A DNA stretch of 64,000 nt, taken from contig CM036617.1 in NCBI GenBank assembly GCA_020746105.1, positions 21,954,037-22,018,036 of the forward strand, in the 5' to 3' direction. The notes beneath the pieces were generated by a model, which was not told the origin of the DNA, searched no databases, and saw only the letters and a program-made list of their open reading frames with translations. The position numbers were made by a program, and so were the translations under genes. Shown in pieces: positions 1 through 11,142 of this stretch. Source of the stretch: Trogon surrucura (taxonomy: Eukaryota > Chordata > Aves > Trogoniformes > Trogonidae). The stretch's first letter is position 1, and every line of letters starts with the position of its first letter.

Positions 1-433
1 ATTGCAAACTGGAGTTCTGAAGCATAGCCTTTTCTAAAAATATTAGCAGTCATTTAGAAAGAACTTTAACAAACTTTTATGTTTGCACTACCTTCAAAGA
101 AAAGTGTATGAAAACTTTATTCACATATTTCTACTCATTATTAAACTATTTTTGGTCACACATATTTGTACAGAGGGGCTTTTTCATATTTTTTTTCATA
201 TTTCAATGTTTTAAATTATGATGATTGCTACCAAAATTATTGTAGAAATGAGGAAACTACATTGTTTAAAATGTATAAAGCAGGGAAAAAAAAGGAATAC
301 ATGGAAACATGAAAAGATGTAAATAAATACAAAGGGCCTGGCTGAAATCTCAGTAGCAGAATGTGTGTAGTACGCAACCATGACCACTGTTGTAGTGGTT
401 GGGTATCAATGTGTTTTTCACCCAACACTTTCA

Positions 434-730
434 CAGAGTCACGGAATCATGGAATCATGCAGTCACAAGAGTGTTAGAGGTTGGAATGGACATCTAGTCC
501 AACCCCCGTGCCAAAGCAGGATCCCCTAGGGCAGCCACACAGGAACCCAGATGGGTTTTGAATGTCTCCAGAGAAGGAGACTCCACAACCTCTCTGGGCA
601 GCCTGTTCCAGTGTTCCGTCACCCTCACAGTGAAGAAGATTTTCCTAATGTTTTTGTGGAACCTCCTGTGCTCCAGCTTGCACCTGTTGCACCTTATCCT
701 ATCCCTGGACATCACTGAGAAGAGCCTTTA
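434..730 (-). mobile_element. CR1 LINE 3'-end fragment, minus strand
   Basis: This is a 5'-truncated CR1 non-LTR retrotransposon read on the minus strand. The plus-strand left end carries degenerate copies of the 8-bp terminal repeat (GGAATCAT-like), then the typical tail wording (GTCCAACCCC, CTCTGGGCAGCCTGTTCCAGTG). The minus strand at 494-715 still encodes the C-terminal end of CR1 ORF2, with recognisable pieces such as LEHRRFHKNIRK, FFTVRVTEHWNRLPREVVESP. The element is long dead. The right edge, where CR1 similarity fades near 730, is approximate. Confidence 0.87.
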
Positions 731-3622
731 TTTGTTCTGTTTTTTTTTTACTTCTCTTCCCATAACATGTAGACAGTGGTTTCAGCACCCAGGTGCTGCT
801 ATCAGGTACAGAAGGTGCCTTCTGCCCTCTCTCTTCACATTCTGCACACTTTTGACTTTACATTTGGGAGTGACCCTTCTGCTGTTTTATCTCCAAAACA
901 GATGTGTCCAGAAATGCCGTATTATACACAAAAAGCAACAAGACCCTGAATATAGGGTTTCATTTCATTGACATTAATCCAGATCTCATCGCTGCAGTAC
1001 AAATTACAGCAGAATTTAGCCTTTGCTGGCTTTGAAGCACTAAGGGAAAACATATGCATAATCATTAACATCTGTGAATTTACACATTTTGAAGCGCGTT
1101 TTAAAATTAATGTGCTCTCCGAAGATGTGATTAGTTGAGTAGGCATAAATTCTGTAGATGTATTGAAGTCTGAGGTGCAAATAATCATAAAGCTTTGGCT
1201 TCAAATGCTCATGAGACTTTTCATAAAATATCCTACATTGGGCAGTAGCTTTATCATGAAAACTTCTATGAAGAGCTACAGACCATTATGCTTAAAATCG
1301 TACAGATCAGAAATAAATACATAAAGACAGTATTTACACAAAGAGGTAACAAACACTGTATTTGGATAGTATAGACAATATTACCTCTATGCATAAACTT
1401 CATCTTGCTTATGTCCTTAAATGGTCACTGCTACTGTAGCACAAAAGGAAGATACTGCTCACAGGCAGGATTCTCAGTTTGAAATGTCTCTTCATTTTCT
1501 TCTTTCACGCACAAAAGAATTTTTAAAACATCTAGTAGTTCATCAGTAACCCGCCCATAATGCAATAGGTTTTTTTTTTTGGGGGGGGGGGGGTTAGTAA
1601 ACTTCACACATTCCAAAATGCTTAATTAATTTACTCTGTGCCTCTGTGTATTGATGAGGTGGGGTGGAGGGGCTGCTATTCCCAGGATCCAGCAAATGGC
1701 TCTGGACAATAGTGGAACTATCCCAACCATTTTGCTATCATCCTATTTAAAAGTTGTTTCCACGCACTGAGAACCATTTGGGTGTTATAATCTTGCTAAA
1801 TGTCTGGTCCCATAGAGGACAGTTTTGCACCTAAGCACTGGAGTTAGCACTGTAAAGGTCGGAGATTTTTATTTAATTTTTTTTTTTTGTGGCTCTGCCT
1901 GAAGCACACCTGACTGCCAAGGTGCTCCATCATCTGCATTCAGCTCCCTAAGCAGCTGGGCTGGTCATCTCTTGGGGTTTAGGTCCAACCTGGTCCACAT
2001 CCCCAGCTGTCCTCCTATGGAAACGAGGGATCTGGGAAGGGATGGCTGACATGCACAGAGGTTTCACCTCAAAATGTGATCCAGGCACAGCCTTTCTGCA
2101 CATCCTGAGTCAGAGCCTCAGATGTTTCTCAGGTTACGCTGTCTAGACAGAGGCTTAGTGGCTTCTGGGACAATAATTTATTTTTTCCTGCACATGGGTT
2201 TCCCGTCCATGTAGTAAAGGTACCAATGTTATCATAGCTGCTCACTATCAGTTTGGAGTAAGAAGAGTCTCCTGACTTCCTTGCTGAGAGTTAAGACACA
2301 AGCATCCTGATTTCTGTTTGGAGGTCTAGCCAATACTATAATTAATACATGCACAATAATTCACAAAGTGTTAGGATATCTATATAGAGCATATCATACT
2401 TCCAGAAATCAAAAGAGCAGATAAAATAGAAGTTTAATCTCCCAAGGATACGTAATGCATGCTTCTCTGCTACACACCTGACTGTGGCAATGATTACGAT
2501 GCCACACACCACATAAATCCAGAATGCCTTTAAAGAAACATTATGTCATACCACCTGTTCCCATCCGGCTGCTTTTCTTTTTTTAACTGAAACAACTGCA
2601 AGTGAAACACAGACTTCCAGGCCAAAAAAAACACTTCAGCCAGCGTCCAATTTCAAAGGGTTCATATTAAAATTGTATGAAGAGCAATCCAAGAGGAATA
2701 ACTTTGGGAATTCAAAACTATAAAAACTGGCAGTTTCAAATTCCGTGCTGGAAGATGACCTATTTTTAGAGACAAATGAGAATTTCTGTTGCACTTTAAA
2801 CCTGTTCTATTTCTGGAGCTCCAGCCAGCTGCCTGCCCAATAAAAATTAATAATGATAATAGCTACAACATGTGAACATTGGCCTCCTCACAGGGGCTTG
2901 CAACTATAAAAAAAACATTGCAATTATTTTCTGTTGCTGCAGCGATCACATCCTCAGCCAGATTCACCTTAAATGAAAGTAAGTTAAACTTCTGGCTTCA
3001 AATTTTAGAGTTAGGAATTATTTTAGGTAAATAAATGCAATGCAAGCTATGACAAAAAGAATCTGTATCTGGACACGATTTTAATTTATAATATTGGGTT
3101 AAGTTCATCTCATCCTCAAGGCAGGAAAAGCATCATCTCAATGCATCTGTGAGAAGTTGAATAAATGATAACTTATGCAAGAATGCAGAAATTCCTTTTC
3201 AACTATAAGTAAGCAAAATGGGTCACTGGTAATTAAATTATTGATTAACTTGGCCTGCTACCCATTCCACAATGCAAACTGATGTTTATTCATTTAGACA
3301 AGACATTTCGGTACTGCTTTGAATATAGGAGCCCTGACTGTTTGAACTGGTAATAGCCTCCCAGTTAATACATGAATATTGTTTTCAAAGATTAGTGCTT
3401 ACTGGGCCTGAAAGAAAAAGGACAAAACACAGTGGGTTTTAATGCTGTAAATAGGACAACTCTGTGGCCATCTAAATTATAAAGTCTTTTCTCCACGCAG
3501 ATTCTCTGACTTGGGGGCTCTTGTAGCATATACTCCATATATCGTTTGTTTTCTCCTCAAGCAAATAGGAAATGAACTGTGTGCTGGCCAGAGCCAGATG
3601 AGACCTCATTCATCACTTATCT
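731..3622. other. Intergenic stretch, no gene seen
   Basis: This is AT-rich single-copy-looking DNA with only short chance open frames. The one structural item is a homopolymer junction of 11 T followed by 13 G at 1570-1593. No exon, RNA gene or recognised transposon was found. Confidence 0.6.
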
Positions 3623-3794
3623 TATGTAAGGGGCATACAGGGCATCAGCTCCTTTCATGATGAAAAATGAAGATTTGGAATGTATATGAAATGCAGCATT
3701 AGAAACTTATGTATGTAAGGGGCATACAGGGCATCAGCTCCTTTCATGAGGAAAAATGATTTGTAATGTATATGAAATGCAGCATTAGAAACTT
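3623..3794. repeat. 89-bp tandem duplication, two copies
   Basis: Two adjacent units start with TATGTAAGGGGCATACAGGG at 3623 and 3712, a period of 89 bp. The second unit differs by a few substitutions and a 3-bp deletion and ends at about 3794 with GCAGCATTAGAAACTT. The low divergence points to a fairly recent local duplication. Confidence 0.88.
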
Positions 3795-3926
3795 TAATTT
3801 TAGGAAACACCCTACCTAACTACCCTAATAAAGCCCATTTGGCTCTGCTTTCAGAAAGGCTTTATTACAACTGAAGCAATGAGGCACGCACAAAAGAAGG
3901 TGCAGAGAGCGGGCACCACATTACAA

Positions 3927-3964
3927 CGCACGTATGTGCGCGCACACGCACACGTATATGCACA
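3927..3964. repeat. 38-nt alternating purine-pyrimidine tract
   Basis: Every position from 3927 to 3964 alternates pyrimidine and purine, mixing CG, CA, TG and TA steps (core GTGCGCGCACACGCACACGT). Such tracts are classic Z-DNA formers. It is not a pure dinucleotide microsatellite. Confidence 0.8.
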
Positions 3965-6900
3965 AAGGCACACAACAATTTTTCGTCTTTCACTCTGTGA
4001 ACAGTCCATAGTTATTTCCTTCAGCTAACACACAGCGTTTATATTACGCTGATGTCCCTAATTTGCAGCTGGTGAATGTGCCTTCAATCAGTAAGCTGAA
4101 GTAAGAAAATACTTCCAAATTAATAGCAGTTTTGTCCAAAGTATGAAAAAATTACATTCTTAAGGCAATGGAGTGAAGAATTAGAATATCACGGTTGCTA
4201 CATCATCATGTATTGATTTTTTCAACAAAGGGTTACAACTGTGAAGTTAAAAATTGATTGTCAAGCAAGATGATATAATTTTCTTCCAAAATAAAAATTA
4301 ATATAATAGTTAAGGCAAATCCATCTCTATGCAATTAAATATGTATTTCCTTAAATATTTGCATTTGTGCACAAAACATGAGTTCTGTTAATGCACAGAA
4401 ATATCCTCAAATAAGTAAAAAGGAACAGGAGTCCAAATGAAAAATATAAAACATTCTGTACTAATAGTTTGCCCCTGTTTCACTGTGTTTGAGGCTATGT
4501 TAATCCTTTTTTTCCCCACTAGTTTCTGTATTGTTAATTACCAGTACAGCCACTCATTTTCATTACAGAAATCTAAACTATAAAACAAGAGGAATATAAT
4601 AGTTAATCAAATACTATACAAATAGAAACATTTGTATCATGGCCTTAAGGGCATCAGCTGATTTTAGATTGGAGGTTTATCTTGCACATCATATTATATA
4701 TTGTAAAACTTGAATATAAATAATGAGCAAGAGATTTAGGTAAATAATACCAAAGCAACTTCAGCAGCATCTCAAGTGTCTTATTTTTGCAAATGAGCTG
4801 CATATAAGGCCACTTTTTAATTTTTTTTATTTATACACCCTAATCTTGCCTAGGTGTCTTGCTGGCTTAACCAGTTCTAGGTGCTTGCTTCAATTATTTT
4901 GGGAGGAATATATCAAAGTGAGAAGCCAAATACAATTTCTGACAAGTATAACTCAGGCGAGACTGTTTTCAGAGAAAGTGCCTTAGATGGGGTCATTATT
5001 TCATCCAAAGCAAAATTTGCAGCTGCTAGTAGCTGACTGAAGACCTTCCAAATTTTTCCTTTTTGTTGTGGATCTTTAGATTTAATTGTTTTTGTAGATA
5101 TCTACCCAACATGTCTTGACAGCTACTTGATCTCATCTGATAAGAAAATGTAGAATAATTTACTGTTATTAATAATAAACTCTCTTAAGTGCTACTTTGC
5201 AAACACAAAAGCAAAGCATACTTGCATGAAATGAGCAATGTACGAGTATGCCCCAACAAGTTTACCATCTAATACTGGGAGCCTCAGAAAGAGAACAGCA
5301 GCTTCTTGCATCCCAAATCAGAGAATACAAGAAAGACAAGAAACCAGGAAACCGCTGTGGGAAAGAAGAGTAGAGATTAGTAATATTGTGAGGAAGGCTG
5401 CTACAATAAACGAGTTTTTAATAATAGTTATAAAAGAAAAAACAAAGTTCTTTGTTTCGTTTGTACTTTTTTGTAGTTTTGCCTTCATTCCCAAGATAAA
5501 CTCTCTTCTTCATGATTTCAGCTGGTTCTGGAGAAGGAAAGATAAATGGGTGCTGGGCTTTGAAGCACAAGCTGTACTTAGCCATGGCCACCTCTCCTCT
5601 GAGCTCTCTCCAGCCATATATAAGACCTGGCTCTCTGGCTGCTCAAGGCTCTCTCTGCCCCCTGACATCGTGCTTCCTGGCACCCATGGGGTTGGGAGAA
5701 TCCTCTGAGATGCACCCTGGTCTAGGAATAAAGAAATAATAATAAAAGTAGTGTGGTTTTGGTGGAGTTTTTTTAAGTAGCCATGAAAAAGTCAAAAGCA
5801 AGTTGAGCCCACCACTCTTCCTACTGTGGTACAGAGACTTGTGAGCATGTCTACGGACTTTGGTGCCAACAGTTGCCCATCTGCCATACCCATCTCCCAA
5901 GCCTGGCAAACCATGAAGCCATCTGTATTAACAGAGCTCTGAGTTTAACATAATAAATTCTGCTAGGCTGAGAAGCAATACTGAGTAGCTCGTGTTACAC
6001 TAGCATGTTTGCATGGATGTTAGTCCTGAGCTGGTCCTTGTCTTGCAAGTTCAGAGATGCAAGTGCCCACGCTTACCCATATAGACACAGCATAAAGATC
6101 TGTAGTTTTCCCTTATCCATGTATATGTAGAAACATCCCTTCTCAGTCTGTCAGAACTATTTTTCCAATGAATTTAACATAGCCAGCTCTAAGATAAAGC
6201 CTTAGACCTTTTTCATTAAAATAAATTCTCTCATGATGAATATGGATTAAACCTGCAAACCATTATTTCTTTTTTTAGTCTTTATAGATGAAATTCAGTT
6301 CTGGCACAGATGTATCATCCTGTACTAGATGAAAAGATTGCAGGAAAAGGGGCTGCGAGATCTGGTGTTCAAAGCAGCTCACAGACATACAAGAAAAGTG
6401 TCAGTTCCACTGCTTAGCTTGCTGCATGGCACTACAACCTCAAGCAGCGACCCTTAGGGTGCATGTTTCTGTGCAGCCAGGGATCCTCACAATTGCACAG
6501 CTTGCCTGGTAGGCTGACCAAGCAGACGTGAAGGTCTAAGTTTGCAAATGCTAAACACAGGCTGCTCTCCGCTAAACTCTCTGTGCTGTACCTCTAACGT
6601 TGCTGCAGGAATATCTGCAATCTGTGCGCACCCCGACACATTGTTCCTTGGACTTCAGGAACATCTCAGAAGCTTACAAGACAAAAACCAAAAAAAAACC
6701 CCACAGTTATCAGAGGCTTTTGTGATATAATATTCCAATCTCTTCATAGATTAAGCTGGCTAAATAGAAGTAAAAGGCAATGTCACTGCAGCTGTGAGGT
6801 TCCTGCACTAAGAAGGTTTATCAAATCCCCTGTTAATACATGACAGTACTGGATCCCAAGCTAAGATTGATGGAATGAAATAACTTGTTATGGTGGAGCC

Positions 6901-8460
6901 CATTTCCAAATGAAGCCATAAGGGCCTAATTCTTTGCCTTAAGATTACATCTAAACATTTTTTACAGATCTCAAACTCTTTGAACTTTAAAACTTCACAA
7001 TAGCATAATTGATTTTAATCTTTTCTAAGCACTTATCTGGTATACGAAACTAGATACTGTATATTGTGATTCAGCCCTCAGGCTTTAAAAATTGTACATA
7101 CAGTTCCTTTGAAAAATAAAATATAAAATCAAATACTATATCTCTAATGACAGTATGAGGCTTCTCAGTTTATGGTTTTATTACTATGATAAATATACAA
7201 CCCCTGTGCCTGAGGTAAAAGTAGCCCACAAATGTGAGAAGAACATTTGCCCAAAGTAACAAAAAGCAATATTAATAATTGACTTAACTGGAGAATCATA
7301 TTGACAAGGACACTAACTCAGCTATACAGGACTGTTTAAAATACACTTTATAGGATCGTGAGCATTTCTGTCATGACTATGTCATTTTAACACTCACCAA
7401 TCTCAAACTCTACAGAAGAGCAAAATGCTTGGAGCACTGATGTGGAGTTGATGCCACAGGAAAGTTTAGGTGCTGGGGCACAAACAAATTCATAACCCAA
7501 AATTAGGCGTTGAAGTGTCCATACTACTTGGCAGAGTACGAAGCATTTGCATGTCAGTGCACCAACTGCACAGACAAATACACAAACCAGCAGGAAATGT
7601 GGAGATAAGAGAAGATTCCAGCATCTTCCGTGGGGTCCTGAGGGCACAGGACTCCACTGGAGTACCTGCTCACAGCCAGCTCCAACTCAGATCCACCCAG
7701 CACAACCTTAAATCTCTCCTTGATATACCATCTCAAAACCACTGTGAAACCTCCAAACAAAGCATTCTGCACGATAACAGGGCACGAGGACACTCGTCCA
7801 AGAAGTACAAGAGCTTTTTTATTCTTTTTTTTTTTTTGATCTGTTATTATTTAAGTACATCCCTTGCCCCATGGCCTTATCTCAGTTTTGGAGTAAAGCA
7901 CACACCTCTGCTGAAGAGCATACCCAGGTTTCCCACAGAGTAATGACTTTAGCAAAACCATCCCATAGGTGATGATACACAACTTTTGCAAAATAAAGCT
8001 GTATTTACGTGCTTATGCTTTATGCAAATGTTGCTATTTTCTCCACTTTGTGCAGTTTTGTGTCATGTAATACAATTGCTGATGCACTCCTCAGGAGGCA
8101 TGAGACCCACCTTCCAAGTCTCCACCAGTCTGAGGGCATTTGAACACACTCGTCTCACAAGAAAATCCTCACCCCCAGACTATACAACCAGTGAATGAAG
8201 TATTTCCATGATCAGCACTAAAAATGTATATGGATGCACTTTTATAAAAAAATTAGTGTTTGAATTTCATAAAAAGTTTGGAATAGATTATACCATCTTT
8301 CGAGTCAAAGGATTAAAAACTAGAATGGGTGTGCTGGGACAGACTTGCTGCTTCACCTATCATCAGTGAAGCAGAGCAGGAGATTGGGAAACTAGTCACA
8401 GCTTTCTGATGCTCTGCCTAAATTTAGCCTGCTCAGGGAGGCCTGAAGACTGGTTCACCC

Positions 8461-8516
8461 TTGCCAGAGAAAAAAATGTCTCTTGCTAGAGAAAAAACAT
8501 CTCTTGCCAGAGAAAA
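8461..8516. repeat. Three tandem copies of a 21-22 bp unit
   Basis: TTGCCAGAGAAAAA-like units begin at 8461, 8483 and 8504. In one plus-strand frame they read as repeated SLAREK. No family was recognised, and the 92-codon frame around it has no other sign of being coding. Confidence 0.75.
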
Positions 8517-9952
8517 ACCCTCTGCAATGGCAGGGCTGGCTATGACAAGGGCAGAAATTGGGTGCCTGGAAGGCAAGAGGCTTCGCCCTTTCCCCATTCT
8601 TTATCCACTGGGGGGATGTTCAGGATATTTCACCGAATACTGCTGCTCCACTCATCCAGAAATTTTGATGGTGGGAAGGCTGCAGGAGCACTCAGGTGAA
8701 TCCCTCCGGGGCTCACTTGGCCCGTGCTGGCACAAGTAGGTGTAATTTCGATCTCATGGGTCAGCAGAGGTGAAGTGGGGAATGAATGTGTCTTCTGCTT
8801 TTAGGGCAGGAGAAAACATAAAAGTCTACAAAAAAAAATAGCTCAGATATCTTCACATAATTTCTGTGTTTCCTTAAAAGTGGGCCTTAAAACTGATCAA
8901 AAAGGGAGGCAATGCATGCCTTATAAGAAGCAATGGGAGTCAAACACAGAAAGTATGCTGAAACTTCTTTTTGTTTATTTGTTTTCTCCACATTTTTCTT
9001 TTTTCCTATATTACTTGTTTTATGGTTGCACCACCAGGTGCCAGTGAAGAGTTGGATGAAAGGATACAAAAATAAAGCTGCAGTTTATGCATTTGAGGAC
9101 TCGGGTGCCACTTTAAAATGAGACATTGTAGTTCAAACTACAAAGCATCTCACAGCCTTTAGGACACAGGAAAAAAACAGTATCAAGCAAAAACACTACA
9201 AAGACTAATTTTAGCACTTGGCCTCTTAGTTCACTGTTTGGAACTGGAACAGAAACTGCAGCAAAAATTCCCAAGAGCTGAATTCAATTTCCATCTCAGA
9301 TACATGGCTATTTCTCTGCGTTATATGACTCTCTCTGAACCGTCAAGTACTGCTATCACTCAAAACCATTTATAACTTGTTAACAAGGTGGTGAAAGGGA
9401 GCTGAATATTTTCCCAGAATGGTAGTTACACGTTTTAATAAAGATTAATATCTTGATCATTTTAAGAACACATTAAATAGTGGGGCAGAATAGCCTTCTT
9501 CGACATCTGGAAACAAGTTCATTTGCAAGAAGGTGGTGCAAAATTCATGCATAAATTAATTTAACCAAAATTAGGCTGACAATTGACAGAACCAATAAAT
9601 ATGCCACAGATTTCCTGATAGCTATTATTATTATAACAGAGAGAACATTGTAGGACAAGACAAACTTGGTAAGAGCTAGAAAAAACTCAGGCCAGGGAAG
9701 AATAAACTACTGTGGTCTTGACACAGATTTCTCGCAGGCTTTGCTTAGTTTCTGAAGGGAAATCCAGTTACGACTTTTATAACCTTCAGAGATTTCTTTG
9801 TTGCAGAAAGTGGGTCATCTGCAGCAGACTGTAGTGCATAAAGCACTCAGGTTTTGCCCTTTCTTGACAAAGCCTGTTCTTCAAGGCTCAGAGACCATTT
9901 CCACACCCTCCCCTCTTCCCTCTTGGTACGCAGGGAGCTTTCTGCAGGGAGC

Positions 9953-11142
9953 TGTTTTGGTTTGGCCTGGCCAGATTTCAGCGGCGGGGGGGGAGCTGCA
10001 GGGTGGCTTCTGTAAGAAGCTGCTAGAAGCTCCCCAAGATTGATAGAGCCAATGCCAGCCGGCTACAAAGAGGGACCCGCCGCTGGCCAAGGCTGAGCCT
10101 ATCAGTAAGGTGATAGCAGAGGAACGCCTCTGTGAAAAAACATATTTAAGAACGGGAAAAAGAACTGCGCCACGACAGCTGGCACAGAGATGGAGGAGTG
10201 AGAATTTGTACAGACACCAAGGTCAGTAAAGAAGGAGGGGGGGGGGGGGAGGATGAGCTCCAGGCGCCGGAGCAGAAGGAGTCCCCTGGGTCCGTGGTGA
10301 AGACCATGGTGAAGCGGGTTGTCCCCCTGCAGCCCATGGGCGAGGTGCAGAAGTCTACCGTGAGGATCACCGCGTAGATGTCCACCGAGGACTCCACGCC
10401 GTGTGGGTGGATGCCTGAAAGGGGACTGTAGCCCATGGGCAGCCCGCATCAGAGCAAGTCGCTGCCGGAACCTGTAGCCCGTGGAAGAGAGGAATGCCCA
10501 CGCTGGAGCAGGTTGGCTGGTGGGACTTTTGGGACGCTGCGGGTGGCTCACGCTGGAGCAGTTTCCCCCGAAGGACTGCGCCTCAGACTCACGAGGGGTG
10601 GGCTGCCCCTCGTGAGGTGTCTCCTGTTGGGCAGTTTGTGATGAATTGCCCTTCGTGGGACGACTCACGTGGAGAAGAGAGCGTGAAGCTTGTCTCCCAT
10701 GAGAGGGACCCCACAATGGCCCTGGGGAAGAGTGAAGAGTCCTCCCCCGGAGTGAAGAAGCGGTGGAACCAACGTCGGATGAACTGACCGTAACCCCCAT
10801 TCCCTGTCCCCCTGCGCCGCTCGGGGGGAGGAGTTGGAGAAGCCGGGATTGATGTTGGGCCCGGGAAGAAGGGAGGGATGGGGGGAAGGTGTTCTGTTTA
10901 GGATTTGTTTGCTCTTTCTTACTTCTCACTACTCCTCTCTGATTAGTTCTTTTAATAAATGTACCTAATTTCCCCAAAACTGAGTCTGTTTTGCCCGGGA
11001 CGGTAAATGAGGGTGATCTCCCTGTCCTTATCTCAAACCCTGAGCCCTTGGAGATATTTTCTCCCCCTGTTCAGTAGTGAAGGGGGGAGTGAGTGAGCGG
11101 CTGTGTGGGTACCTGGCGGCCGGCCAGGGTCAACCCACGACA
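9953..11142 (+). mobile_element. Solo LTR of an avian endogenous retrovirus
   Basis: A GC-rich block of about 1.19 kb starts with TG (TGTTTTGGTTTGGCC) and ends with CA (CAACCCACGACA). It is flanked on both sides by GAGC, a candidate 4-bp target-site duplication (9949-9952 and 11143-11146). A TATA-like CATATTTAAG lies at 10141 and a polyadenylation signal AATAAA at 10954-10959, giving U3, a long R and U5 in plus orientation. The middle contains degenerate repeats around ACGCTGGAGCAG (10500 and 10550). From memory, similar LTRs with the same start, repeats and end are common in many bird genomes. No gag, pol or env remains beside it, no second LTR is present, and no primer-binding site follows 11142, so it is a solo LTR left by recombination. 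Its retroviral class is uncertain. Confidence 0.85.

Larger units (their letters stand above)
3795..9952. other. Intergenic stretch, no gene recognised
   Basis: This is AT-rich DNA with no recognised exon. It includes an alternating purine-pyrimidine tract at 3927-3964, a short triplicated motif at 8461-8516, and a segment at 7387-7943 with few stops on both strands that could not be tied to any family. None of the short reading frames has a recognisable domain. Confidence 0.55.

Noticed and set aside
5238..5708. 156-codon plus-strand frame
   Set aside because: No recognisable domain and no conservation evidence. It is a likely chance frame in intergenic DNA.
10102..10977. 291-codon open frame on the minus strand
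   Set aside because: It lies wholly inside the solo LTR, antisense to it, and owes its length to GC-rich repeats. It is low-complexity Ser, Pro and His rich with no domain.
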